64,000 nt of DNA from Ifrita kowaldi (taxonomy: Eukaryota; Chordata; Aves; Passeriformes; Cinclosomatidae): contig VZRS01014431.1 in the NCBI GenBank assembly GCA_013398055.1, forward strand, positions 763,264 through 827,263. Reading direction: 5' to 3'. Positions within the stretch are counted from its first letter, which is position 1; each line of letters opens with the position of its first letter. A program made the translations under genes and the position numbers. Of this stretch, positions 25,613 through 38,300 are shown piece after piece. Under the pieces are notes generated by a model. It ran no database searches. It saw only the letters and a list, made by a program, of their open reading frames with translations, and had not been told where the DNA came from.

Positions 25613-26866
25613 TAAAATATGCTGGGCATGTCATCTTCTACTTCCTTTTTTTTTGGAGTGTTTTGGAGTGTCTCTCTTGTTTTAGCAGTGTTACCTAGTG
25701 CAAGGAAACTTTAAAAAAAAATCAGGTCCTGGAGAGCAGAGAAGTTCCCTCAAACCTTGGGCTGCAAGGAAGAGGCTCTGCCCATGCCACAGCAAATGTT
25801 ATTTATGTCTAAATATCCCTTTCCTATTGATCACAGAGGTGAGCACAATGGCTCTGCTCTATGTCCCACTGACACTTCAACTCTATATCATAAAGTGCTT
25901 CTGCTGGCAGTCCCTGCTCTGGAAAGCCCAAAAGAGGACAGGATTGATTCCAGGACTGTATAAACTGGGTTTTATGAGGCAAGCAAAGCAGCTGAACACA
26001 TTGCCCAGGTCATTGCCCTAAAATGCACCATAAAAGTGCTCTAAATTCTCTCTGCTTTGGGGATGGAGTGGAAAGCTCACTTTTCTCCCCAGGTCCCTGA
26101 AGTTAATAAGTTTCTGTGGATTATAAAACCCCAGAACTGGATTTCAGCACAATTTCAATTTGTTGTTTCATTCTGTGCTATTAAATATATTTATTTTTAT
26201 GAGCCCCCTTTCTCTCCTCCGTCCCCAAAAATAAAGGGCACATCCTGCCATGTGCTCCTGGCCCATAACACCGTAAGTTCTCCTGGGTCCCTCCGAGTCC
26301 TGCCAAGAGCTCCTGAGAGAGGCTCTGGAGCAGCTGAACGTGGGCTGAGTACAGGCTGCTGGTCTGGGGATAGCTCCAAACCTCAGGAAATCCAGTCACT
26401 GTCTTACAGCTGCAATGCCTCTGCAAAAGGCCCTGCACACCAGCCTGAACACACATCATCCTTAAGAAGTGTAAGTATTGCATGATTGTTAGCATTTTTC
26501 CTATTTCCGTTTAAATCAGTGAGGACAAGAAGGAGGGAAGCTCCTGGCATCTCACCCAGCAAAGCCAGAGCACTGCACCCACCTCCTTGTCTCCTGAACT
26601 GTGTGATTTGGGCTCATGTTGGTCATTCCAGCATTGCCACAGGCAGCAGAGCATCCCAGCCAACTCCACTGGGTTCAGAGGGGCAGGAAGAGATGGATCA
26701 CTCCCAGCAGCTTGAGAAAATACATTCTGCTGTGCACAGTTTGAGATTATTTAGACAGAGAACCTGGTGTTCTGTGCACGCTGAAAAGCTTTAGCAGAGA
26801 AATTTTCCAGCTTTCTGCAGCATTTTGTGAGAGTTCTGTCTTTCCCAGGCAGGTAACTCAAAACAA

Positions 26867-27134
26867 TGTTACGGTTTTGTAAACTTCTTGCACCTGCAGG
26901 TTGTTCTGCAGAATTGTTATGGTTCTAACTAGAAAAACACAGACATGAGTGTCTTAGAACTTGACCAATCCCCTTAGGGGGTGGATGACAAAAACCCAAT
27001 GACCTTATGCCATTTAATACACTTCTGCAAACTAACATATAAAGGCTTCTACGAGACCATTAAAGCTCTTCCATTTATCCCTGAGCCTGGACTTGGTGTC
27101 ATTTCTCTACTTGTCCGTGGGGAGAACAGCGACA
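26867..27134 (+). mobile_element. Probable solo LTR, copy 1
   Basis: Plus-strand order of signals fits a retroviral LTR: TGTTACGG or TGTTATGG near the left end (26867 or 26915), TATAAA at 27038-27043, ATTAAAG at 27059-27064, then CCTGAGCCTGGACTTGGTGT and an end at ...GAACAGCGACA (27134). The CCTGAGCCTGGACT-GGTGTC end is familiar to me from bird LTRs. No clear target-site duplication is visible, so the left boundary is uncertain. No viral coding sequence is attached. Confidence 0.55.
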
Positions 27135-27160
27135 GTGTTTGACATTCCAAACCAGCTTGG

Positions 27161-27285
27161 AATCACAGAATCACAGAATCATTAAGGTTGAAAAGGACCT
27201 GGTGAGTGCATCAGGTCCACCATAAACCCAGCACTGCCAAGTCCACGCTGAGAAGCACCACTCCCACCTCTGCCAGAGCTTCTCC
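27161..27285 (-). mobile_element. CR1 LINE 3' end, copy 1
   Basis: AATCACAGAATCACAGAATCATTAAGGTTG is the reverse complement of the CR1 3' tail repeat and adjacent 3' UTR; ACCTGGTGAGTGCATCAGGTCCA and CACTGCCAAGTCCA continue the match. Heavily 5' truncated, as is usual for CR1; the far boundary fades near 27285. Confidence 0.85.
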
Positions 27286-27793
27286 CTCAGCCAGTTAAGG
27301 ACATCACAAATTTCCTCCTCACTCTTTCTCCTTACACAAAGGGGTGCCAGATTTTCCTCTTACCAAACTGCTTAGCAGACATGTTTATTCTGTCATTGTC
27401 CTTGAGATTTTATTCATTTATCTGCTAATTTTGCTTCTATTTTCCACCATAGTCCTGTGAGATGAAAACTTAATTGAGGTTCCTTCCTCAGCTGTAACCT
27501 GATCAGAGAGCAGATCACACTTGGCACAGGTTGCTTTTGCCAAAGTGACTTACAAACAGGGGGGAAGCCAGCAGCGTTAGTTTGTGTATAAACTGCCATC
27601 CACACTGCTAATTACACTTGGCCTAAAATTTAGGGAGGAAAAGACTCGGTTTTTATAATTATTTAATTCAGCTGCAAGACACAGAAGGCAAGAATCAAGA
27701 AGTTGACTATTGCCCACAGAAGAGTCCAGGGGAAGCTGATACCCCTCCCAGGTACTCTGCAAACACTCCACAGCAATTCCTAAAAGCATCTGC

Positions 27794-27794
27794 N
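27794..27794. other. Single-N assembly gap
   Basis: One ambiguous base exactly at the junction between the two copies of repeat B. Confidence 0.99.
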
Positions 27795-29048
27795 TAAAAT
27801 ATGCTGGGCATGTCATCTTCTACTTCCTTTTTTTTTGGAGTGTTTTGGAGTGTCTCTCTTGTTTTAGCAGTGTTACCTAGTGCAAGGAAACTTTAAAAAA
27901 AAATCAGGTCCTGGAGAGCAGAGAAGTTCCCTCAAACCTTGGGCTGCAAGGAAGAGGCTCTGCCCATGCCACAGCAAAGGTTATTTATGTCTAAATATCC
28001 CTTTCCTATTGATCACAGAGGTGAGCACAATGGCTCTGCTCTATGTCCCACTGACACTTCAACTCTATATCATAAAGTGCTTCTGCTGGCAGTCCCTGCT
28101 CTGGAAAGCCCAAAAGAGGACAGGATTGATTCCAGGACTGTATAAACTGGGTTTTATGAGGCAAGCAAAGCAGCTGAACACATTGCCCAGGTCATTGCCC
28201 TAAAATGCACCATAAAAGTGCTCTAAATTCTCTCTGCTTTGGGGATGGAGTGGAAAGCTCACTTTTCTCCCCAGGTCCCTGAAGTTAATAAGTTTCTGTG
28301 GATTATAAAACCCCAGAACTGGATTTCAGCACAATTTCAATTTGTTGTTTCATTCTGTGCTATTAAATATATTTATTTTTATGAGCCCCCTTTCTCTCCT
28401 CCGTCCCCAAAAATAAAGGGCACATCCTGCCATGTGCTCCTGGCCCATAACACTGTAAGTTCTCCTGGGTCCCTCCGAGTCCTGCCAAGAGCTCCTGAGA
28501 GAGGCTCTGGAGCAGCTGAACGTGGGCTGAGTACAGGCTGCTGGTCTGGGGATAGCTCCAAACCTCAGGAAATCCAGTCACTGTCTTACAGCTGCAATGC
28601 CTCTGCAAAAGGCCCTGCACACCAGCCTGAACACACATCATCCTTAAGAAGTGTAAGTATTGCATGATTGTTAGCATTTTTCCTATTTCCGTTTAAATCA
28701 GTGAGGACAAGAAGGAGGGAAGCTCCTGGCATCTCACCCAGCAAAGCCAGAGCACTGCACCCACCTCCTTGTCTCCTGAACTGTGTGATTTGGGCTCATG
28801 TTGGTCATTCCAGCATTGCCACAGGCAGCAGAGCATCCCAGCCAACTCCACTGGGTTCAGAGGGGCAGGAAGAGATGGATCACTCCCAGCAGCTTGAGAA
28901 AATACATTCTGCTGTGCACAGTTTGAGATTATTTAGACAGAGAACCTGGTGCTCTGTGGACGCTGAAAAGCTTTAGCAGAGAAATTTTCCAGCTTTCTGC
29001 AGCATTTTGTGAGAGTTCTGTCTTTCCCAGGCAGGTAACTCAAAACAA

Positions 29049-29316
29049 TGTTACGGTTTTGTAAACTTCTTGCACCTGCAGGTTGTTCTGCAGAATTGTT
29101 ATGGTTCTAACTAGAAAAACACAGACATGAGTGTCTTAGAACTTGACCAATCCCCTTAGGGGGTGGATGACAAAAACCCAATGACCTTATGCCATTTAAT
29201 ACACTTCTGCAAACTAACATATAAAGGCTTCTACGAGACCATTAAAGCTCTTCCATTTATCCCTGAGCCTGGACTTGGTGTCATTTCTCTACTTGTCCGT
29301 GGGGAGAACAGCGACA
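29049..29316 (+). mobile_element. Probable solo LTR, copy 2 (within assembly duplication)
   Basis: Same sequence as 26867-27134, offset by 2,182 bp, inside the suspected false duplication. It should not be counted as an independent insertion. Confidence 0.55.
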
Positions 29317-29342
29317 GTGTTTGACATTCCAAACCAGCTTGG

Positions 29343-29467
29343 AATCACAGAATCACAGAATCATTAAGGTTGAAAAGGACCTGGTGAGTGCATCAGGTCC
29401 ACCATAAACCCAGCACTGCCAAGTCCACGCTGAGGAGCACCACATCCACCTCTGCCAGAGCTTCTCC
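29343..29467 (-). mobile_element. CR1 LINE 3' end, copy 2 (within assembly duplication)
   Basis: Same element as 27161-27285, repeated by the duplication; three of the observed inter-copy differences (29435, 29444, 29445) fall in it. Confidence 0.85.
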
Positions 29468-29975
29468 CTCAGCCAGTTAAGGACATCACAAATTTCCTCC
29501 TCACTCTTTCTCCTTACACAAAGGGGTGCCAGATTTTCCTCTTACCAAACTGCTTAGCAGACATGTTTATTCTGTCATTGTCCTTGAGATTTTATTCATT
29601 TATCTGCTAATTTTGCTTCTATTTTCCACCATAGTCCTGTGAGATGAAAACTTAATTGAGGTTCCTTCCTCAGCTGTAACCTGATCAGAGAGCAGATCAC
29701 ACTTGGCACAGGTTGCTTTTGCCAAAGTGACTTACAAACAGGGGGGAAGCCAGCAGCGTTAGTTTGTGTATAAACTGCCATCCACACTGCTAATTACACT
29801 TGGCCTAAAATTTAGGGAGGAAAAGACTCGGTTTTTATAATTATTTAATTCAGCTGCAAGACACAGAAGGCAAGAATCAAGAAGTTGACTATTGCCCACA
29901 GAAGAGTCCAGGGGAAGCTGATACCCCTCCCAGGTACTCTGCAAACACTCCACAGCAATTCCTAAAAGCATCTGC

Positions 29976-32900
29976 TTTGCCTGCAGTAAACCAAGCTTCT
30001 GGCACTCCCAAACCTTCAATCCTGACACGGCAAGATCCTTATCCACCTAGCAGGCATAGCAGAGCTGTTTTGTGACTGTTTCTAAGCAAAGGAGAGATTT
30101 AGTCATCCATTGTTTTGCTTTTTGCCATGATGTTTAGATGGTTTTGATTTTGGATTAAGGGTTTTGGTTTTAAACTGTCGCTAAATTACAGGTGAAACCC
30201 AATAAAGCTCCTTGTACCAGAGCACAAAGCACTCAATTAACATTTTCCTTAGATAAAGCAGTTTGGCTCTTGAGCACTTTGGAGGTAAATTCACTACTTC
30301 TCATGGCTGAAAACAAATCAGACTGTGCTAAAATGTCTCTTGCTGCCCAGAACAATAAAAATTAAAGTTTAAAGACATTTTCACAGGAGCACTGGCTTTA
30401 AACCCAGAGCCAGCACTGACCTGTGAGGAGCCCTGACAGGGCAGCAATGTTGGTTGCCCCACTCTTCTCAGCCCACACCTGATTCTCTCCCTTCTCTCAC
30501 TAAAGAAAGTTTCAAAACTACATTTGTTCTTTTTTGTGCTCTGCTGGCCAAGGAGATCACTGTGCAGAGCCAGGTGTTATCAGATCAGCACAGACTGTAG
30601 ATGTGCACCATTTCTGTGTCTGATGGGGGAGTTTGTAATCAACACTAAAGCAAGAAAAAGGGGTTTATTACCAAAAATCACAAGTAGCCCCTGCCTCAGT
30701 GATGTCCAGAGTATCTCACAGTCTACAGCTGTTTTCCTAGGGGTTTTTAGCATTCCCCAGCATGGATTTTTCAAGAAGCATTTTGGGATTGCAGCTATAT
30801 TCCCACAGGCAGGTAACACACTGCAAAGCAAATCACTGCAGCAAGACAGGAGAGGGAGGAAGAGCTGAGTGTGACCATCCCAGGCAGTCACTGAGCCCTG
30901 CCTGACACAAGCAGCTCACTGAACCCATCTGCCTCGACTGCTGCAGCTGACGTGGCCAGACAAACCAGCTCAGGCAGGGAACACCCCCTGACTGACTCAA
31001 ACACTCTCTTCTCTGTGCTGGCTCCAAGGGCTGACTCAGAAATAGCAAGCAGTGAGTGGCAGGTCCGTGGTGGGTGCTCTGCACAGGGGTCTGCAATGAT
31101 GAAATTCCCCCCAGTGCTCCAACCCTTGGCTGCCCTTTCCTCCTCCCTCCAAGAAGTTTCTTGTCAAATGTTATTGTATTTGCACCACTAATGTCACCAT
31201 CTGAGCTCCTCAACCTGCACACAGCAGCCCTTAGATGGTGGATTTATTATCCAAATGCCAAGAGTCTTGTTATCCCTAATGACCTTTGGGAAGCAGGAGG
31301 ACTCGTGCAGGATGGTCTGGGTTTATTTACCCAGCTGGCATCTTGTAACTACTGAAAAATGTTACCCCTTTAAATCATGTAGCCCCAGATATATGTGTCT
31401 GCTTAAAGCCTGGTGACTCTGCTGACAGAACACGTGGGGAGCCTTCCCCAGCACAGCTGATGACTTTCAGATATTAAACAGGATCCATTTTCTTAGACTT
31501 TGTCTGAAACCACTTTCATGGCAAGAAATCTGAATTATCCCAGTCCAAAGAAAGGAAATCTGTGAATTTACACTGGAGATGAATTTCCTAAAAGACCAGG
31601 AATACATGCATGTGGACATTGAGATGAGCAAGCCATCCACCTCACTTTGTTACAAAAATAAATGTAAACTTTGATCAGCTAATAAATGATCCCATTCAAA
31701 AGACTTGATTAATTTAAGCTCTTTCCAGCTGCAAGTCTTGCTACACTTCAGATCCCAATTCCACAATATTGGAGGCAGCTTTGTGATTGAGCAGGTAAGT
31801 GACACAATGGATGTGTCACGTTATAAACGTTGGCTTTGCTCAAAAACTCTGAACTTTACACTTCGATTCGCACATGCAAGCTGTTAGTTTGGGATACGGA
31901 ACACTGCTGCACACAACTTTAAACTTTCCACAAGAAAAAACTTTCATACCAGCAGGGTTTTATAGCCCCAATTTTCATGGGAAGTACTTGACAGAGAGGC
32001 ATGAACACAGCTGAAACAAATTCACTTAAGATGTTACACACTTCCCTCAGATTGCACATGTGTTTAAGGGTTCTGCTGGGCTACGGACCAAAAATCCAGT
32101 CACAGAAATCCTTCTTATTCAATCTGAAATCTTGTTTTAGTACTTCTGGCTCATCCACATACAGGCTGAAGTTTCTGAGAGAGGTCTGCAAAAGCAGAGT
32201 TAATGTTCACCACAAAATTCTCCCATTTACATGGTGGGGCAAGGCCAGCTGCTATAGAAGGGATAAAAGGTGTTGGGAAATGTCCCATTCCAGCAATACC
32301 CCCCAAATTCAGCCTGTTTCTCTCTAGAAACCAAAAACTTTAGAGATCAAAAACTGTTCTGGAGAGATGGCAGCTACCACAGCTTTCTCGCCAAGAGGAC
32401 AAGAGAGCACTTTTGTGAACAGAAAAATTGCAGAGAAATTTCTGTGAACAATTAACTGCACCAATTCTGTTCTCTTCACAGGTATTTACACTCCAGCAGG
32501 CTACTCTGACACTCAGCAAATCTTCAGCTACCTCTGATTGTCTGCACAAAGAGTAACATGGTTGACAAAAAAAAAAAAACAGAGACAGAAAAATTTATTT
32601 ATACTATTTTTATGCCTAAAAGAAAACAAACAAACCAACCCCAAAACCAGCACTGGTACAGTTAAGACTTTTTGGATAACAGCAGTCAGTTCTTTTTTGA
32701 CCACAATCATCATCCAACCACCACCATATCCAAACCACAAAAGGTCACATCACCTCTTGCTCATCCCTTTAGAGCCCAAGGTGCACTTCCTCAATTCCAG
32801 TAGCAGAGCTCCTACAGCCACTTCCAACTGGACATAAATTCACCATGAAAAGTCATTTCCAAGTCCAGCATTCAGCTGCTTTGACTTGCATTGGATGTGA

Positions 32901-34779
32901 AGCAAGTGGAGCAGCACAGGGGAAAGAAGTTTTGAACATTTTTGTTGTACTTGATGGTAGCTGCTTGCCAATTCCTTACTGTACACACAACTTTCCAAAT
33001 GAAAAAAAAAATCAGAAGTGAATACCTCCATATATGTGTATGTTATGATATATATAGACACGTATTGTGAGTATATTGTCTACCTGCCAAAAAAAAAAAA
33101 AGAACATAAGTAGCTCAAAAATTAATTGGTGTTGTGCTTTTTTTAACTTCAGTTTTTATTTGTCTTCTAGTTCCTGAGTCTTTACAGTGGAGCCAGATCA
33201 CATTTTAAAGCCATTTTCACAAACCACAATTACTAGAAATGCTTAAAACAAAAGCCAAGATTCTCTTACAGTCCCTTGCCTCCAGGAGCTGAGATAATAA
33301 ACACAAGCCCAAATATCCCAAGACTCAGTAAAAGCACAGGAACAAGCAGCACTGTCTCCATTCCAAAGTGTTAAAAGGTATTAAAAGCCCTGGTCACTAG
33401 AGGGTATAAACCAAGCACTACAGGATCTGTGACTGGAGATTCTATTACTCAAATGGATTTGTGCAGCTCTAATTTTATAGATAAAACTAGAAAAATAAAT
33501 ATGCCCTGCAGAGTGTTATTGATAATTCACCCAGGGCAAGGGACCCTCACGAATGGGCAGAGGCAGATGTGCCAGCTCCAGAGGCTCAGTTTGGCCTTGG
33601 GGGTGCAAGATCCAGGCTGGCCCCTTGTTGGATTTCATTTGGCCAACTTCAAGGATTCTGTTTGGTTTTCTTCCAACTGCTCAACTTCTCTTGGAAAACA
33701 AACAAAACAAAAAAAAAAAGAAAAGGAGACAGAGGGGGGGAAAGTGGGGGAGGATTTAGAACAGGATGGATGTCTGGGCAGAGTTTAAAAGCCTCAGCTG
33801 AATGCCATGGGAGCTGGCACACTCAGGTTCTATCTATTTTACCTTCCCATAAAGTTTTACAGATGCAGATGACCCAGCCAGCTGCCCTGTGCCTCTTGCC
33901 ATGGGCGTGCTGGCCGTGACCTGCCCGCTCTGCTCCCACATCTCCTGCCTCTCCACAGGTGATATTGACCAGCTCAGGGCTGAGATTTAATCCTCGTGTC
34001 AGTTCACTGTAAGAGAAGAGCAGGGGGCAGCAGGGATGAGGATTTCCCCACTTGGGATGTGCATTAGGACTAAACTCTGCACCCTGGTGCAACAGACACC
34101 AGGCCCAGAGCATCAGCTCCCACCACAACCGGGGATGGGCCAGGAGCCAGCCTCGGGAAGGGACTGTCCCCACTGCCCTCCTGTCACATCGATGCCTGGC
34201 TGACCTCTGTGTCTGCCTGGCAGAGGTAGAATCATTGTGGAGCAGCTGCCTCAGGCACCACTGAGATGGACTGAGGACTCAAACCAACTGTTTATGGAAG
34301 TTTGGGAAAACACCTAACCCTTTCCAGGACACCGTTCTGCTGGCTGCCCTGAGAACTGGAGCAGAGTGAAGTCATTGCCCAGTCAAATCCTGCCAGGCTT
34401 TCCCCTGACACTGATGGTTTGCTCAGTAGCATTAATCACCTCCTGATCAATGACTGACTTCAAAGCAGGACACCCCCTTCCCTAGAGGATCTCCAAGACC
34501 TCTGCCACCATTAATGCCTTTCACAGGATTCTCCACTCCACTTTAAAAGGAGCAAACACAAGTCAGGAGGAGGCCAGTGCTGCAGCCCCATTCGAGGGAA
34601 AGAGCTGGGAAGGAAAGACAAGAGCCCTGACTCCCAGCTCTGCACTGCAGGTCAGAGATTCTGAGGCTCAGCTCGTGGCACCGGGAATAAACATCCAACC
34701 ACCCAGCTTGGGTTATCCCCTGAGTATCCTCAAAGTGCTAAAAATAAATCTGAAAAATAAAAGCTCCCGCCCTGCACAC
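29976..34779. other. Intergenic: no gene recognised
   Basis: Unique-looking sequence with A-runs near 32568, 33090 and 33710. No transposon family or coding region recognised. Confidence 0.65.
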
Positions 34780-35300
34780 CAAAACACAACAGGCATCAAA
34801 TTGCATTAGAATGTTTATATTGAGGAAAATTGCATCCTGCAAACTTAAATTATCTCTCTCCTCCCTCTCCCCTCCCACCTGCCACAGCCCATTTCCTATT
34901 ATATTTTTCTAACAAACCAATAGATGCTTGAAATCATGGAAAGCCATAAAGAATTGGAATCAAATTAAGTCTACATTCTAACTGCATTAGGTGCTGTCAA
35001 GCATAGTTTACTCACTCTTCACAGTTCTATCTAGAGGCTAAACAATTTTGTACCCTTTCTCTACTAATCAAAACTGATTACTCTGATAATGGACCCCTGA
35101 CGCTGAACACTTTATGAAGGTAAATTATGCCATATCGAACAGGAAGGGGAATGGAAAAATCACCCGGAGATAAATAGGCCTAAAGATGCATCTATTGATC
35201 TCACACTCATTCCTTCTCTCTCTCTCAATGTCTCTATGGCTAAAGGTTCAATCAATACCTCCAGTGCTGTAATGCCATCTTTTATAATCCCATCATAATT
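34780..35300. promoter_or_regulatory. Candidate conserved non-coding segment
   Basis: About 500 bp of AT-rich, repeat-free, ORF-poor sequence with dense homeodomain- and TALE-like cores (CATTAG, TAATCAAAACTGATTACTCTG, AGATAAATAGG) inside an otherwise GC-richer area. The abrupt composition change and lack of low-complexity sequence are what suggest constraint. This is an impression only. Confidence 0.22.
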
Positions 35301-38300
35301 GGCCGTTACCATCCTGTGCCCTCGGATTGGCTCGAGCTGGGGCCTTTCAGAGCTCAGGTCTTTTGTTTTGTCCCTTCCCAGATCATGTTACTGAAGGTTA
35401 AACCCAGCCCCAGAGGTCTCTGAACCAGGACCTGCCTGCACACCAGGGCAAGGGGAGGGCAGGGATGCTCAGCCACCAGCTGGAAGGGCTGGGAAATTCA
35501 GCCAACAGTCTCCCAATTCACTCACCAAGGAATGCTCAAGTACAAGCAGATCTCATGCTAGGGAGTGTTGATTTTTGATCGTGAGAGACAATATACCTTC
35601 ACTCTTCTGGAGCTTCAAAACCCTTCCTGTCCCCAGAGGAAAGGATGGCTTTGCTTTACAAGGTTTGGCAGTTAGCAGAACTCTCAAGCTGCTCAAGGGA
35701 AAGAAACGCTCATTTGGTGCCTACCCACCATGAATTTCAATAATTCTGGACTGTTCTGCCAAAGGACAAAGAACAGAACTGCTTCCCAACCCTGCCCAAG
35801 CAAATTCCCAGCACAGTGCCTCAGTGGCCTCCCCTGGGGTAGATTCAGGGTTCTCAGAGGTCAGGGTGTTACAGTGCACACCTCCGGAGGGGAGGGGAGG
35901 CAGGGAAAGGTCTGTGAGGAGTTTGTTTTGGAAAATCTGTGTTTGTTCACACCAGGCTGTGGCTGTACTGGTTTCCAAACACCCTCCAAAGCTTCTGCCT
36001 GAGACACCACCAGAACAAAGCTGTGTTACCCTGGGGTAGGAACCCCTCTGTGTTTGATCCAGGCCCAGCATCTTCCTTCTCATCCAACTGTTCATTCACT
36101 GTGAGAAGATGCTGTTTTTTCACAGAAACCATGAGCATCCCAAAGGGCAGCACATCAGGGGCTGGTTTCACTGCTGCCTCTCTGGGGCAGAGTCAGAGGT
36201 GCTGGGGTGTCTTACAAAGGCCTCACCTTGCTGAACACAGCTCTGATCAACAGGGGAAGCCTCTGCTGTCAGAACAGCCCAAGATCCTCCACAGAGAGCA
36301 ATACAAGCATGAAATTCTCGATAATCACAGTTTAGGGCATGATATGAGCTTGTGCAGATGTCAAGAAACCTCTTCTTGGGAATCAGGTGGCAAATAAACA
36401 GGTAGAAAAATAAGAACAAAACAGAAAAACTGCATGAAAGCACATACAGCACAGAATAAAAATAAGCCTTGATAAAATCCCTGAATTGCATCTGGGAAAG
36501 GCTCCATGTGAGCAGCACATCAGGAGGTGGCTCAGCTTTGGGAAGGGGTACAGACATGGAGAAAGCAGTTATGGGATGGACCCCGGGCCCAGAAGGGGGG
36601 GTGGCACAGCCACACTCTCACTTCTCAACGCCTGCAGACAAGCTAAGCGGGATGTCTAAGCTGCATGAAAAAGTGGGTGCTTGAAAGGAAAGGAAATGTG
36701 CTTTGTTCTAAGATCCGATGAGAGAAACCCCCTTTGGGATCCTGCCAGCAAGGTTAGCAAGTCAACTTCAGGTATTTGGGAAAAAAAAGCCCATTGCAGG
36801 GGAGTGGTGCTCGTCGGAGGGCAGCAGCACCTTCCTGCACCTGGGCTGCTCCAGGGTCATCGCCTTCATCATTTTCCCTGCCTGCCCAACCTTCTCACAC
36901 CTGATTTCCTAGGAAATAAAATGATGAAATTTAACAGGCTCAGTGGGTATAAAACCTAACAGGGTGTGCAAGAAATACTTGTGCACCCCACAGTCACACA
37001 CCCAAGATTGCTGAGCTTTTAGAAATCTTGATCATTGCTCTGAACTTAGGTAATGAAATCTGGCTGAAAAAAATATCTAAAAACACCAAAAGGAGCACAA
37101 TTGTACCTTTCTAAAGGGACAGGCATGCAAAGGGTTGCAGTGGGGGTTTCCTCTTTTTCCCACTACAAGTTCAAACCTTCAAGGCTGGAAGACCCAACAG
37201 CTAAAGAAGAATCCCACTGGAGTGCAGGTTACCAGGTTTTCTACCAAGTGAAGGGATGGGGAAATGGGGAGAGGAAGAAGTCAATCATTTTCTAAACCTT
37301 TGCAAAAGTATTTCATGAAACAACAGTTGCTCCACTTTATACCCTGCAAAGGTGATCAATTTTTCTCCCCAAAGTTTTTATTTAAGGTTTTATTATGAGG
37401 CTTAGCAATCACACATTGATTTAATTAACCTCTCTTTGCTGGCTGATCTGACCTTGCTGTATATAAAATGGTCAACATCCCACTTAAATTTTGCAAACAT
37501 TTCCAGTGGTAAGCCTACCCATTAAAAAAAAAAAAAAAAAGCAGTCTAAGGTCTTCAGATAGGAATTTAAGGTGCAGTTGTTCCTACTATCATAGAAACC
37601 TGATGAATCCAGCAATTGCTTTATCCTCTCTTCCCTACAGCTGAGCTACATAAATCCCCTCTCCTCTGTCAGCTTCCTTTGGGGACTCTTCTCTTCCCCC
37701 AAAAATTCCTCCTTTGCCAGCTCCTGTGCTGAAGTTATTCACAGCACACATGCTTTCAGGACACTACGTCACCTCCACAACAGGGATCTCATGTCTACCT
37801 TCAGTTACCAAGTCAGTATTTATTCCATCTTCCTTTCCTGCTTCGCTCCACAAGGGAGAGGGGCAAAAGCCAGAGGAAAGACAGGAGCCAGGGGAAGTCA
37901 TCTTTCAAAAGAGACTAACAGAAGGGTGGGGTTTTTCCTTTTCTTTCCCCAATAGCTCTGTTTTCCCAGTATTCAGCCACAATAAAGGCAGGTAAAAGTG
38001 CACGAAGAAAACAGTTCATGTGAACAGATAACGGTGCAACTGCTGGGATAACTAAAATAACTCAACAAAGCAGCCTAAGCAGACCCTCTCTGTTGTTTCT
38101 GACTAGTTCTGGGACACTCCCCTTCCCAGACACAGTAAGAACTGGAATAAAAGGGCATTTCAGCAATGAAGAGGTCAGGCAGAACGATTAGTTCCTAACT
38201 CACCCATTTCTAAAGTATGTGAAACAACAAAGATTTTGTTAGGAGATAAAAATAGCAAACAAAGGAGCTATTCTAATTTACTGGGTTTTCATTGTACAGA

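Larger units (their letters stand above)
25613..27793. repeat. Direct repeat B, copy 1 (probable false duplication)
   Basis: 2,181 bp that recur at 27795-29975 with offset 2,182 and a single N (27794) between the copies. Differences noticed: 25797 T/27979 G, 26272 C/28454 T, 26770 T/28952 C, 26777 C/28959 G, 27253 A/29435 G, 27262 T/29444 A, 27263 C/29445 T. No indels seen. It holds a probable LTR and a CR1 tail. Confidence 0.97.
27795..29975. repeat. Direct repeat B, copy 2
   Basis: Second copy of 25613-27793, running on into unique sequence at 29976 (CTGC then TTTGCC). Same geometry as repeat A. Confidence 0.97.

Noticed and set aside
31032..31038. TGACTCA within GGGCTGACTCAGAAA, a possible Maf/AP-1 site in a presumed MAFB flank.
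   Set aside because: Only half of a Maf recognition element matches, and a 7-mer is expected by chance several times in 64 kb.
33728..33755. G-rich stretch (seven G, then five G) as a G-quadruplex.
   Set aside because: It lacks four usable runs of three G with short loops.
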